Source: Mycobacteroides franklinii (GTDB lineage: Bacteria; Actinomycetota; Actinomycetes; Mycobacteriales; Mycobacteriaceae). Taken from it: DNA of 64,000 nt. Below, one piece after another: positions 25,788 through 34,912 of the stretch. A program made the position numbers and the translations under genes. The stretch is from contig NZ_MAFQ01000012.1 in assembly GCF_002013895.1 (NCBI RefSeq), forward strand, positions 1 through 64,000. The letters are read 5' to 3'. The notes beneath the pieces were generated by a model. That model ran no database searches. It was not told the DNA's origin and worked only from the letters and a program-made list of their open reading frames with translations. The number at the start of each line of letters is the position of its first letter. Positions within the stretch are counted from its first letter, which is position 1.

Positions 25788-27173
25788 CTACAACCGATCC
25801 CAGGCCTCGGTGAGGACACCGCGCAGAATCTGCTCGATCGCGTCGAACTCGTGCGGCCCGCTGATCAGCGGTGGCGCAAGCTGAATCACCGGGTCGCCCC
25901 TGTCGTCGGCACGGCAGTACAGACCAGCATCCCAGAGCGCCGTGGACAGGAAGCCGCGCAGCAGTCTTTCGCTTTCTTCATTGCTGAAGGTGGCCTTGGT
26001 GGCCTTGTCCTTGACCAACTCGATTCCGTAGAAGTACCCCTCACCACGCACGTCACCGACGATCGGTAGGTCGTGGAGTTTCTCCAGGGTGGCGCGGAAC
26101 ACCGGCGCGTTCGCACGCACCCGATCGTTGAGACCTTCACGTTCGAAGATGTCGAGATTGGCCAGCGCCACCGCAGCCGAAACCGGATGGCCGCCAAAGG
26201 TATATCCATGCGGAAAGGTGGTCTTTCCGTCATTGAAGGGTTCGAAGAGCCGGTCGGTGGCGATCATCGCACCGATCGGCGAATACCCGGATGTCATGCC
26301 CTTGGCACAGGTGATGATGTCGGGTTGGTATCCCAAGTCCTGGCAGGCGAACATCGATCCGATGCGGCCAAAGGCGCAGATCACCTCGTCGGACACCAGC
26401 AGCACGTCGTACTCGTCGCAGATTTCGCGCACCCGCTCGAAGTAACCCGGCGGCGGCGGGAAGCAACCGCCGGCGTTCTGCACTGGCTCCAGGAACACCG
26501 CGGCGACGGTATCGGGCCCCTCAAATTCGATGGCCTCGGCGATCCGGTCGGCGCAGTAGCGGCCGAAGGCCTTGGGGTCATGCGCATATGGCTCCGGCGC
26601 CCGGTAGAAGTTGGTGTTCGGCGCCCGGAAGCCACCCGGGGTCAGCGGCTCGAAGGGCGCCTTGAACGCGGGCAATCCGGTGATGGCCAACGCGCCCTGC
26701 GGGGTTCCGTGGTAGGCGATGGCACGCGAAATCACCTTGTGCTTACCGGGTTTCCCGGTCAGTTTGAAGAACTGTTTGGCCAGCTTCCACGCACTTTCCA
26801 CCGCTTCTCCCCCACCAGTGGTGAAGAACACGCGGTTCAAGTCACCCGGCGCGTATGCGGCGAGGCGATCGGCCAGCTCTATCGCCGGCGGGGTGACATA
26901 GGACCACAGCGGAAAATACGCGAGCGTCTCGGCTTGCCGCGCAGCCGCTTGCGCGAGTTCGGCGCGGCCATGCCCGGCCTGCACGACGAACAGTCCGGAT
27001 AGGCCGTCCAGATAACTCTTACCGCGGTCATCCCAGATCCTCACCCCCTCGCCGCGTGTGATGACGGGTGGTGCGATACCGGCACCGTGCCGGGCGAAGT
27101 GCCCCCATAGATGCCGAGACGCCTTCGCCTCTAGGTCGCCAGAAACGTCTTGTGCTACATCAACGGATGTCAC
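25788..27173 (-). CDS. Class III omega-aminotransferase (PLP-dependent)
   Basis: About 461 residues. Visible: GLSGLFVVQAGHGRAELAQAA, FFTTGGGEAVESAWKLAKQFF for phosphate binding, YHGTPQGALAITG, the Asp region LLVSDEVICAFGRIG, and the PLP Lys in CAKGMTSGYSPIGAM (near residue 290). Family members transfer amino groups from omega-amines such as putrescine, beta-alanine or lysine. I place the start at GTG 27173, which overlaps the regulator's stop as GTGA; a TTG at 27185 is possible. The Lrp regulator upstream and the divergent aminoaldehyde dehydrogenase suggest diamine catabolism. A lysine-epsilon-aminotransferase role is an alternative. Confidence 0.9.
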   Translation of the reverse strand: MTSVDVAQDVSGDLEAKASRHLWGHFARHGAGIAPPVITRGEGVRIWDDRGKSYLDGLSGLFVVQAGHGRAELAQAAARQAETLAYFPLWSYVTPPAIELADRLAAYAPGDLNRVFFTTGGGEAVESAWKLAKQFFKLTGKPGKHKVISRAIAYHGTPQGALAITGLPAFKAPFEPLTPGGFRAPNTNFYRAPEPYAHDPKAFGRYCADRIAEAIEFEGPDTVAAVFLEPVQNAGGCFPPPPGYFERVREICDEYDVLLVSDEVICAFGRIGSMFACQDLGYQPDIITCAKGMTSGYSPIGAMIATDRLFEPFNDGKTTFPHGYTFGGHPVSAAVALANLDIFEREGLNDRVRANAPVFRATLEKLHDLPIVGDVRGEGYFYGIELVKDKATKATFSNEESERLLRGFLSTALWDAGLYCRADDRGDPVIQLAPPLISGPHEFDAIEQILRGVLTEAWDRL

Positions 27174-27664
27174 CGTGTACCCCAATTATATTGCTGTTTA
27201 ACTAATTTCAGATAGACCAGGGTCTCCGTGGAGGTAACCCCAGGCACCGCGCGAATCTGCTTGTTGAGCAGGTCCAGCAGGTCGTCGTCGTCTTCGCAGA
27301 CCACCTCGACGATCGCGTCGAAGGTCCCGGCGGTCAGCACCACGTAGTCGACGGCGGCCAGTTCGGCCAGTCGATCGGCGACCTCGGTGGTATCGCCGGA
27401 GCATTTGATGCCGATCATGGCCTGGCGTTTGAATCCGAGCTGCATCGGATCGGTGACCGCGACGATCTGCATGACGCCGGCGTCGATCATGCGTTGCACA
27501 CGCTGCCGCACCGCGGCCTCGGAGAGCCCTACCGACTTTCCGATCGTGGCGTAGGGACGCCGGCCGTCTTGCTGAAGTTCCTCGACGATCGCCTTGGAGG
27601 CATCGTCGAGCTGGAACGCCGCGGACCCGCTACTCGGGTCTGCAACCCGTAGCTGGCCCCGCAT
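27170..27664 (-). CDS. Lrp/AsnC family transcriptional regulator
   Basis: 164 residues from ATG 27664 (the frame runs upstream to 27784 without family similarity). Residues 18-75 form the AsnC winged HTH (LDDASKAIVEELQQDGRRPYATIGKSVGLSEAAVRQRVQRM), followed by a RAM/AsnC ligand domain (TEVADRLAEL, VVLTAGTFDAIVEVVCED). Such proteins sense amino acids or amines. It is first in an operon with the aminotransferase (GTGA overlap) and divergent from the aldehyde dehydrogenase, so it probably regulates both in response to the pathway substrate. Confidence 0.93.
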   Translation of the reverse strand: MRGQLRVADPSSGSAAFQLDDASKAIVEELQQDGRRPYATIGKSVGLSEAAVRQRVQRMIDAGVMQIVAVTDPMQLGFKRQAMIGIKCSGDTTEVADRLAELAAVDYVVLTAGTFDAIVEVVCEDDDDLLDLLNKQIRAVPGVTSTETLVYLKLVKQQYNWGTR

Positions 27665-27810
27665 CAAACCTCGTGTCGTATTGGCCACGAGCTCGATTGT
27701 GCACGGATTCCATCGTCTTTCGCAATGATTAACGACGGATACCCACGATAAACGAACAATCGGCAATGGAATCCGTGGCTTCACGCGCCGATTTTCGATA
27801 CGGTGGCCGG

Positions 27811-29286
27811 GTGAGCGTTCCCAGCAGTTGGATCAACGGCCACCCGGTAGCGACCAGCGGAGAAATGCATCGTGTGATCAACCCGGCGACGGGCTCTGCC
27901 ATCGCGGACCTGGCCCTGGCGACTCCTGCCGATGTGGATGCGTCGGTGTCGGCGGCCAGGGCCGCCGGACCCGCCTGGGCTTCGTCGACACCGGCCGACC
28001 GCTCAGCCGTCTTGGCCAGGTTGGCCACTGTCATGGCCGCCAATGCCGACACCCTGGTGGCCGAGGAAGTCGCGCAAACCGGCAAACCGGTGCGCTTGGC
28101 CACCGAGTTCGACGTGCCCGGCAGCATCGACAACGTCGAATTTTTCGCCGGCGCCGCAAGACATCTGGAGGGCAAGGCGACGGCCGAATACTCGGCCGAC
28201 CACACCTCCAGCATCCGGCGGGAGGCCGCCGGTGTGGTGGCCACGATTACCCCGTGGAACTACCCGTTGCAGATGGCGGTGTGGAAGGTGCTGCCCGCGC
28301 TCGCGGCGGGATGCACGGTGGTGATCAAGCCGAGCGAGCTGACGCCGCTGACCACACTCACCCTGGCGCGTCTGGCCGCCGAGGCCGGGCTGCCCGATGG
28401 TGTGCTCAACGTCGTCACCGGGCGCGGCGATGATGTGGGCAGCGCCCTCGTGGGCCACCCCGACGTAGATCTGGTGACCTTCACGGGCTCCACCGCCGTA
28501 GGCCGAAAGGTCATGGCAGCAGCGGCAGTTCACGGCCATCGAACACAGTTGGAGCTCGGCGGCAAAGCCCCCTTCGTGGTTTTTGACGATGCCGATCTGG
28601 ACGCCGCGATCCAGGGTGCCGTCGCGGGGGCCATCATCAATTCCGGCCAGGACTGCACGGCAGCCACCCGCGCCATCGTCGCCCGCGATGTGTACGACGA
28701 CTTTGTCGCCGGGGTCGGCGAGGTGATGAACAAGGTCGTCGTCGGCGACCCCCTGGATCCCAACACCGATATCGGGCCGTTGATCTCGGCCGCACATCGC
28801 GCCAGGGTTTCGAGCATCGTGGACCGCGCCCCGGCACAGGGCGGCCGAATCGTCACCGGCGCCAGCTCTCCCGATCTGCCGGGTTCCTTCTATCGGCCCA
28901 CGCTGATCGCCGATGTCGCGGAGACCTCCGAGGCCTACCGCGACGAGATCTTCGGCCCGGTGCTGACGGTGCGTTCGTTCACCGACGACGATGACGGACT
29001 ACGGCAGGCCAATGACACCGCCTACGGCCTTGCCGCTTCGGCGTGGACACGCGATGTGTACCGCGCGCAGCGAGCATCCCGAGAAATCAAGTCGGGTTGC
29101 GTGTGGATCAACGACCACATTCCGATCATCAGCGAGATGCCCCATGGTGGATTCGGCGCGTCCGGGTTCGGCAAGGACATGTCGGACTACTCGCTCGAGG
29201 AGTACCTCACCGTCAAACATGTCATGAGCGATATCACCGGCGTCTCCGACAAGGATTGGCACCGGATAATTTTCGCGAAGCGCTAG
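27811..29286 (+). CDS. Aldehyde dehydrogenase, probably aminobutyraldehyde-type
   Basis: 491 residues from GTG 27811; an upstream ATG at 27766 would add 15 residues without similarity. Complete NAD-dependent aldehyde dehydrogenase: ITPWNYPLQMAVWKVLPAL near 150, VTFTGSTAVGRKVM near 230, the Glu in LELGGKAPFVVF near 255, and the catalytic Cys in NSGQDCTAATR near 290. The C-terminus PHGGFGASGFGKDMSDYSLEEY is typical of gamma-aminobutyraldehyde/betaine-aldehyde dehydrogenases. Divergent pairing with the Lrp-aminotransferase operon fits putrescine or cadaverine oxidation: transamination to an aminoaldehyde, then oxidation. Specificity is inferred. Confidence 0.92.
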   Translation: MSVPSSWINGHPVATSGEMHRVINPATGSAIADLALATPADVDASVSAARAAGPAWASSTPADRSAVLARLATVMAANADTLVAEEVAQTGKPVRLATEFDVPGSIDNVEFFAGAARHLEGKATAEYSADHTSSIRREAAGVVATITPWNYPLQMAVWKVLPALAAGCTVVIKPSELTPLTTLTLARLAAEAGLPDGVLNVVTGRGDDVGSALVGHPDVDLVTFTGSTAVGRKVMAAAAVHGHRTQLELGGKAPFVVFDDADLDAAIQGAVAGAIINSGQDCTAATRAIVARDVYDDFVAGVGEVMNKVVVGDPLDPNTDIGPLISAAHRARVSSIVDRAPAQGGRIVTGASSPDLPGSFYRPTLIADVAETSEAYRDEIFGPVLTVRSFTDDDDGLRQANDTAYGLAASAWTRDVYRAQRASREIKSGCVWINDHIPIISEMPHGGFGASGFGKDMSDYSLEEYLTVKHVMSDITGVSDKDWHRIIFAKR

Positions 29287-29759
29287 GCAGGCGCGTCCAG
29301 ATTGTGGTTGATGATCGCCGCGAGTCGGGTAAGGCTGGACGTGATGGCACGGCGATCCGCACCGGTCAGCTCCACGAAGACCTCGTGCTGCCGTGCCCGA
29401 AAGGCTGACTGCGCCTTGATCACCCGTGCACGCCCATCCGTCGTGAGGCCCACCAAGACCAGTCTGTCATCGGATGACGAACGGGTGCGCGCGACCACTC
29501 CCCGCTCTTCCAGCTGCTTGAGGGCGCGAGTGGCCGTCGGCACCGCGACCCCCGCCGTCCCGGCCAGCTGGCTCACGGACATCAGCTCCCGGTCAAGCAG
29601 CGGCGCCAGCAGCTCAAGCTGAGATCGGCTCATGCCCGCCTGCGTACCCGCGGGCGATGTCCGCCCTCTGCGCATCGCGAAGTAGAGCGCGTCCGTGGCC
29701 GCCACAAGCTCTTCGATCTCACGCGCACTGTTCCCACTCGGCTGTCCTGGCACACCCAC
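29283..29759 (-). CDS. MarR family transcriptional regulator
   Basis: 158 residues with a GTG start. The winged helix runs MSRSQLELLAPLLDRELMSVSQLAGTAGVAVPTATRALKQLEERGVVARTRSSSDDRLVLVGLT (residues about 43-110), the standard MarR recognition helix and wing. It is divergent from a flavin monooxygenase gene, and a perfect palindrome with a second related site lies between them, so it likely represses both and responds to an aromatic or drug-like ligand. Its stop overlaps the aldehyde dehydrogenase stop in a CTAG. Confidence 0.92.
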   Translation of the reverse strand: MGVPGQPSGNSAREIEELVAATDALYFAMRRGRTSPAGTQAGMSRSQLELLAPLLDRELMSVSQLAGTAGVAVPTATRALKQLEERGVVARTRSSSDDRLVLVGLTTDGRARVIKAQSAFRARQHEVFVELTGADRRAITSSLTRLAAIINHNLDAPA

Positions 29760-29768
29760 AGTGTAAGG

Positions 29769-29797
29769 GTTAGCATGATAATAGTTAGCATGCTAAC
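29769..29797. promoter_or_regulatory. Double MarR operator in front of the flavin monooxygenase gene
   Basis: GTTAGCATGCTAAC (29784-29797) is a perfect 14-bp palindrome. A second copy, GTTAGCATGATAAT (29769-29782), starts 15 bp earlier and matches in 11 of 14 positions. Both lie between the divergent MarR and monooxygenase genes, 10 and 34 bases from their starts. Confidence 0.8.
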
Positions 29798-29830
29798 GTT
29801 GTGAAACGAAGCCAGCGGAAGGACGGACAC

Positions 29831-30994
29831 ATGCGGGTAGCGATCATCGGCGCCGGAATTGGTGGGCTCACCGCAGCAGCGGCGTTGCGCGCCAAGGATA
29901 TCGACGTCGTTGTCTATGAGAAGGCACACGAACTACGCGAAGTGGGCGCGGGCGTAGTCGTCGCAAGCAACGGTCTGCGCGCACTCGACGAAGTGGGCCT
30001 GGGCGATCGAGTGCGTGCGGTCGGCACCCCGATCGGGCGCACGCTCTGGCATACCTGGCAGGGAGAAAGCGTTCCGGTACCGCCGGCGTGGCCCTCGGTC
30101 AGCCCCGATCGCCCGGTCACCTCCCTGCCTGTGCACCGTGGCGAATTGCAGCAGGCCTTGCTCGGGGCGCTGCCCGAGGGGACCGTCCATCTGGGGCGTC
30201 CATGCCACGACATCGTCGAGACTGCCGACGAGGTACGGATCCTTTTCGCGGACGGATCCGAGGAACGAGCCGACGTCGCCGTGGGCGCCGACGGTATCCA
30301 TTCGGTGGTGCAACGTGTGGTCGCAGACCCGGTCGAGCTGTCCAGCGAGGGCGTCATGGCCTACCGCGGCCTGATCCCCGTTGAGCGACTCGAGGGCGCC
30401 ATCGATCTGAATTCCATGCAAATGTGGCTGGGTCCGGGGCGCAGCTTCCTGATCTATCCGGTCTCGCAGGGCCGGCTGCTCAACGTGGTGGCCTTCACCC
30501 CAAGCAATCTCGATGCCGAGGAATCCTGGACCGCCCCAGGCGATGTGGCGGAGTTGGCGCTTCAGTTCGAGGACTGGGACGAGCCGGTGCTCAGAGTTCT
30601 CGGGGCAATGACGGAGACCTTCCGGTGGGGCCTGTACGACCGAAAGCCGTTGAACCGCTGGACCACCGATCGCATTGCACTTCTGGGCGATGCCGCGCAT
30701 CCGATGACGCCGCACCTCGGCCAGGGCGCGAACATGTCGATTGAGGACGGGGTCGTGCTGTCCACCGTGCTCGCCAACGCACCGATCACCGAAATTTCCC
30801 GACGCCTGTCCTTATACGAATCACTGCGCCGTGACCGCACCAGTCGGGTGCAACGCAATGCCCGTGCATCGGGACGCGTCTATCGCTCCGTCGACCTGAC
30901 TGCGCAGCAGCAGGCGGCACGGCTCACCGAAATCCTTGCCGACAACTGGATTCCCGACTATGACGCCGCCGGGGCTGCACTCGCCGCCCTCTAG
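29831..30994 (+). CDS. FAD-dependent aromatic-type monooxygenase
   Basis: 387 residues of the salicylate-hydroxylase-like group A flavoprotein family. Visible: GAGIGGLTAAAALRAKDIDVVVYEK for FAD (residues 7-31), the DG motif VGADGIHSVVQR near 155, and the GD motif GDAAHPMTPHLGQGANMSIED near 290. ATG 29831 follows GGACGGACAC; the frame extends to 29801 without purpose. MarR control suggests induction by an aromatic compound. Mycobacteria of this group have related enzymes that inactivate tetracyclines; this protein could have such a role but no residue I can see decides it. Confidence 0.9.
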   Translation: MRVAIIGAGIGGLTAAAALRAKDIDVVVYEKAHELREVGAGVVVASNGLRALDEVGLGDRVRAVGTPIGRTLWHTWQGESVPVPPAWPSVSPDRPVTSLPVHRGELQQALLGALPEGTVHLGRPCHDIVETADEVRILFADGSEERADVAVGADGIHSVVQRVVADPVELSSEGVMAYRGLIPVERLEGAIDLNSMQMWLGPGRSFLIYPVSQGRLLNVVAFTPSNLDAEESWTAPGDVAELALQFEDWDEPVLRVLGAMTETFRWGLYDRKPLNRWTTDRIALLGDAAHPMTPHLGQGANMSIEDGVVLSTVLANAPITEISRRLSLYESLRRDRTSRVQRNARASGRVYRSVDLTAQQQAARLTEILADNWIPDYDAAGAALAAL

Positions 30995-32685
30995 TCCTTG
31001 GTGAATTCCTCACCCGTCTGCGGGTTCACCGCGACCTCACCATGCGGGAGATTGGACAGATCGCCAGCGATCACGGTGTGCTGCGCCTCGACCGCGTCGG
31101 GCAACCCGAAATGGGTTGTCGGCGCGGCGGGCGCCAGCACCAGGTCGGCACTGCGCCGCGGCAGCGTCACCCCTTGGAAGAACGGCGGAGCCGCCACCCG
31201 CCACAGCAGCATCAGCACCACACCGAGAATGAGGGCACCAACGCCGACAACTGCAACGGCCCCAACCCCGAACACGGTGACGTTGTTACCGGCGTCGTCG
31301 ATAAGCCAGCTGGGCTTGGCGTACTGGATGAGCCCGTAGATGAAGACGATGGTCAGCGTGACCCCACCGGCCAGCGGCATCACGCCGCGCATCATGAGAT
31401 CGCGGAAGCTGTCCGTAAGGGTCTTGCGGTAGAACCACGCGCAGGCGAAGCCGGTCAGCCCGTAGTAGAAGGCGATCATCAGGCCCACCGAACCGATCAG
31501 CGCGGTCAGCAGGTTGGTGCTGATGGCGGTGAACAACACGTAGAAGACGATCGAAATCGCACCCATCGCGATCGTGGACGTCGATGGCGTCAGATACGTG
31601 CGATGAATCGACGCGAACGAATCCGGCAGCGCCTTGTAGACACCCATCGACAACGTGGTGCGGGCCGTCGGCAGGATCGTGGTCTGTGTACAGGCGGAGG
31701 CCGAGGTCAGAATGGATGCCGACAGCAAGAGCATCCCGAGGTGCCCAAGGAAGCTGTTGCCGAACAATGCCGGACCGATGGCCTTGAACACGTCGGCGGC
31801 GTTCTCCTGGTTTCCCAGCCCGATGCCCTCGGTGCCCACACCGGCGAACGCCACCGCGGCCACGCTCACCAACGCATAGGTGGCCAGCAGCAAGAACGTC
31901 GAGATGACCGCCGCACGACCGGGAGTACGTCCGGGATCGTCCGACTCCTCGTTGCAGGCCACCGCAGTGTCCCAGCCCCAGTAGATGAAGATCGTCGTCA
32001 ACACCGCCGGCGCGATGACGGTGCCGAAATCCATGCCGCCCGGCCAGAACCACGACAACGACGGCATCAGCGAGTAGCCCTCGGCGTTATGGGTATAGAC
32101 CTTGATCAGCGCCACGATCGCGAAGGCGACCAACACCACCACTTCGACGGTCAGCAGCCAATACTGCAGCCGCGCCGACACCTCGATGCCCCGGTAACAG
32201 ATGTAGGTCATGATCACGATCCAGATGACACCCGCCACCGTCGACCACAGCACACTGTCGGCCAGGCCCGACGCCGCCGACCAGCCGAGGTCGCCGACGA
32301 ACGTGAACGAATAGGCCCCCGCCACCTGCGCGAGGTTGGCCAGGCAGATGACGTCGGCGGCGATGATGCCCCAGCCGCCCAGCCACCCGACGATTGGCCC
32401 GAAGGTGCGCGAGGCCCAGGTGAAGGTGGTGCCGCAGTCGGGTTCGGCCTTGTTCAACTCCTGGTAGGCGACCGCGATGAGATACATCGGGATGAAGGAG
32501 ATCAGCGCGATTGCGGGCGCCTTCACCCCGGCGAGCAGCGCGCCCCCACTGGCGACAATCAACCCGAGGGTCGCGGCCAGGCTGTACGCGGGCGCCGTGG
32601 AGGCGAGACCGACCACGACGCTGGACAACAGTCCCAGCGCTCCGCCCTTAAGACCCTTGCTCTCGACGGGGATGTCTGAACTCAT
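30991..32685 (-). CDS. APC-superfamily amino acid/amine permease
   Basis: 564 residues with about 12-14 membrane helices, starting with GALGLLSSVVVGLASTAPAYSLA, the conserved TM1 of APC amino acid transporters, and TTFTWASRTFGPIVGWLGGWG for TM3. A cytosolic tail of about 60 residues (from residue 505) ends in NPQTGEEFTKD. It shares a CTAG stop overlap with the convergent monooxygenase. Being near the amine-catabolic genes it may import their substrate, but it is separated by two other genes, so the link is weak. Confidence 0.92.
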   Translation of the reverse strand: MSSDIPVESKGLKGGALGLLSSVVVGLASTAPAYSLAATLGLIVASGGALLAGVKAPAIALISFIPMYLIAVAYQELNKAEPDCGTTFTWASRTFGPIVGWLGGWGIIAADVICLANLAQVAGAYSFTFVGDLGWSAASGLADSVLWSTVAGVIWIVIMTYICYRGIEVSARLQYWLLTVEVVVLVAFAIVALIKVYTHNAEGYSLMPSLSWFWPGGMDFGTVIAPAVLTTIFIYWGWDTAVACNEESDDPGRTPGRAAVISTFLLLATYALVSVAAVAFAGVGTEGIGLGNQENAADVFKAIGPALFGNSFLGHLGMLLLSASILTSASACTQTTILPTARTTLSMGVYKALPDSFASIHRTYLTPSTSTIAMGAISIVFYVLFTAISTNLLTALIGSVGLMIAFYYGLTGFACAWFYRKTLTDSFRDLMMRGVMPLAGGVTLTIVFIYGLIQYAKPSWLIDDAGNNVTVFGVGAVAVVGVGALILGVVLMLLWRVAAPPFFQGVTLPRRSADLVLAPAAPTTHFGLPDAVEAQHTVIAGDLSNLPHGEVAVNPQTGEEFTKD

Positions 32686-32830
32686 GGGCAGCAGAATACG
32701 TTTTCCGTTGCAGTTTTGCCCAAGATGAGCGGAATTCGTTTAGGTAAAGCGTTCTGACACCGAATTCCGCAACAGGGTCGAAGTGCGATCGACCCGCCGA
32801 AACTACGGTTTACGACGCATTTCCCGAGAA

Positions 32831-32856
32831 GCCGACACGCGATACGGCGTGTCGGC
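32831..32856 (-). terminator. Hairpin after the DoxX gene
   Basis: GCCGACACGC and GCGTGTCGGC form a perfect 10-bp stem with a 6-nt loop, ending 15 bases after the DoxX stop. No U-run follows, as is common for mycobacterial terminators. Confidence 0.65.
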
Positions 32857-32870
32857 GCAGGACGGGAGAC

Positions 32871-33677
32871 CTAGGCCAGCGGATTCGTCCCGTTGAGGAA
32901 CACCCAGATGGCGGCCGCCGCACCGAAGCCCAGCAGCACCGCGGCGAAGGAACCGATGAACGGCCTGCGGGCCCAGCCACGGCCAGCGTCAAACCCGTAC
33001 CGACCAGGGCCGACCAGGATCACCGCGACAATCGCCACGATCATCAGCAGCTCGAACTCGTGCCCGTCGGGCCAGAAGATGGCGTAACGGTTGGCCTTAT
33101 CGGAGACCATGTCCGAGAGCAACACGTTGACCATGAAGGCCAGTGCCGCCGCACCCGCCAGCGGGGTCAGCAGCCCCAGAACCAGCAGCACCCCGGCGCC
33201 CAGCTCCGCCGTCACACCGACATAAGTAAGGATGTCGGCGTATTTGAAGCCGCGGTCACCCAGTGTCGCCTCGAACCCGCTGAGCCCTGTCCCGCCCCAC
33301 CAGCCGAAAACCTTGCGCAGACCATGGGCGATGAGCACCGCGCCCACCCCGACACGCAGCAAAAACAGCCCCAGATCCTGGGTCCCGCGACGGTCGCCCG
33401 CCGGGTCCTGGGTGCCCCACGGCGCGGCATGGCGCGCGTGCACCGCCTCGGAAGATATTTTGGTAGTGGCAGGTTCGGCGTAGGGCAGCGGCGCTGGATC
33501 GTACAACGGTCCAACCTCTTTCACGTTGTGGGAGCTCGTCAGCCTCTCCGCCTGGTAATGCGGGATTGCCGTGGTCTCGAAGTCGCCGCCGTACGTAGCC
33601 GACGGCACATCGTCTTCAGGGTCGACCAATTCGGGCGGCTTGCGCCACACCTGCGGGTCGTCCGAATGACCGGTCAC
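32871..33677 (-). CDS. DoxX-family membrane protein (Rv3005c-like)
   Basis: 268 residues: a hydrophilic N-terminal region of about 100 residues, then four membrane helices beginning LGLFLLRVGVGAVLIAHGLRKVFGW, the DoxX signature. In M. tuberculosis the homologue DoxX forms a membrane-associated oxidoreductase complex with SodA and SseA that supports resistance to oxidative stress; neither partner is in this window. Position next to LppZ matches the M. tuberculosis order as I recall it. Confidence 0.88.
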   Translation of the reverse strand: MTGHSDDPQVWRKPPELVDPEDDVPSATYGGDFETTAIPHYQAERLTSSHNVKEVGPLYDPAPLPYAEPATTKISSEAVHARHAAPWGTQDPAGDRRGTQDLGLFLLRVGVGAVLIAHGLRKVFGWWGGTGLSGFEATLGDRGFKYADILTYVGVTAELGAGVLLVLGLLTPLAGAAALAFMVNVLLSDMVSDKANRYAIFWPDGHEFELLMIVAIVAVILVGPGRYGFDAGRGWARRPFIGSFAAVLLGFGAAAAIWVFLNGTNPLA

Positions 33678-33748
33678 GGGCCCCAGACTAAGTCCATTGG
33701 AGGCCCGAATGTGGCGAGCAACGCCGTAAGGTCCGTAATCTTGCGGGC

Positions 33749-34912
33749 ATGCTCATTCGCTCCAGCCCCGTGACGGGACCGACCAATGAGCCATCGGGGA
33801 AAAAACTGCTAGTCGGTTCGATGGCGACGGCGGCCGCAGCGGTGACGCTGCTCTCGGGTTGTGTGCGGTTCGATCCCACCCAGGATCAGCCGTTTACCGA
33901 GGTGCCTCGCCGCGGTGTAGCCCAGACCACAACCACCCCTCCGCCGCCGTTACCGGGTAAGCCGTTTCCCAAGCAATGCCCCGCCGACGGTGTGATGCAG
34001 GGATGCCTGGAAGCCACCAGCGGACTCATCATGGGCAGCGACGGCAAGACGGCGCTAGTCGCCGAGCGCGCGACCGGTGCCATCAAGGAGATCGCGACGA
34101 GCGCCGAGCCGAAGGTGAAGACGACCATCCCGGTCGACCCGTCCGGCGACGGCGGCCTGTCCGATATCGTGCTCTCCCCCTCCTACCAACAGGACCGGCT
34201 GATGTACGCCTACATCAGCACCCCGACCGACAACCGGGTGGTTCGCGTCGCCGACGGTGACGTGCCCAAGGACATTCTCACCGGAATACCCAAGGGTCCC
34301 ACCGGCAATGCCGGATCACTGGCGTTCACCAGCCCCACCACGCTGGTCGTCCAGACCGGAACCGGCGGCAACGCGGGTGCAGCGAATGATCCGAACTCTT
34401 TGGCCGGCAAGGTGATCCGCATCGAGCAACCCACCACCGTGGGGCAGACGCCGCCGACGACCGCGATCAGTGGTTTGGGTGACGGCGGCGCCATGTGCGT
34501 GGACGCCGCCAACGGCACGCTATATGTCACCGATCGATCACCGGCGGGCGACCGGCTGCAAAAGCTCACCAAGGACGGCAAGATCTCGACGGTGTGGACC
34601 TGGCCGGATAAGCCCGGGGTGGCCGGATGCGCCGCACTGGACAGCTCGGTGATGGTCAACCTGGTGTTCAACCAGACCACCGTTGTGGTGCGCCAGAACC
34701 CCGAAACAGGAGCGGTTACCGGCGATCCTGAGGTGCTGCGGCAAAAGGAACAGCACGGCCACGTGCGGGCGCTGAAGCTCTCCCCCGACGGCAATGTCTG
34801 GGGAGGTTCCATCAACAAGGACTTCGGAACCGCCACCGACACCGAGGACGTGGTGTTCCCGCTGTTCCCGAAGGGCGGCGGATTCCCCCGCGCGAACGAC
34901 GACCTGGACTAA
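33749..34912 (+). CDS. lppZ: Lipoprotein LppZ, glucose/sorbosone-dehydrogenase-like beta-propeller
   Basis: 387 residues. A lipoprotein signal peptide ends with the lipobox LLSGC (Cys about residue 38), so the protein is anchored outside the cytoplasmic membrane. A Thr/Pro linker (TTTTPPPPLPG) precedes a repeated beta-blade domain (GGLSDIVLSPSYQQDRLMYAYIS, GNAGSLAFTSPTTLVVQTG, HGHVRALKLSPDGNVW), as in soluble quinoprotein-type propellers. Enzymatic activity is not known. The ATG is leaderless-like with no clear ribosome site. It abuts gatB convergently with no base between the two stops. Confidence 0.88.
   Translation: MLIRSSPVTGPTNEPSGKKLLVGSMATAAAAVTLLSGCVRFDPTQDQPFTEVPRRGVAQTTTTPPPPLPGKPFPKQCPADGVMQGCLEATSGLIMGSDGKTALVAERATGAIKEIATSAEPKVKTTIPVDPSGDGGLSDIVLSPSYQQDRLMYAYISTPTDNRVVRVADGDVPKDILTGIPKGPTGNAGSLAFTSPTTLVVQTGTGGNAGAANDPNSLAGKVIRIEQPTTVGQTPPTTAISGLGDGGAMCVDAANGTLYVTDRSPAGDRLQKLTKDGKISTVWTWPDKPGVAGCAALDSSVMVNLVFNQTTVVVRQNPETGAVTGDPEVLRQKEQHGHVRALKLSPDGNVWGGSINKDFGTATDTEDVVFPLFPKGGGFPRANDDLD

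Noticed and set aside
29831..30994. Calling the flavin monooxygenase a TetX-type tetracycline destructase.
   Set aside because: Only general group A flavoprotein motifs are visible; nothing decides substrate.
31042..32679. A 545-codon reading frame antisense to the APC permease.
   Set aside because: Arg/His/Gln-rich shadow of a hydrophobic gene with GC-rich third positions; no domain, no start signal.
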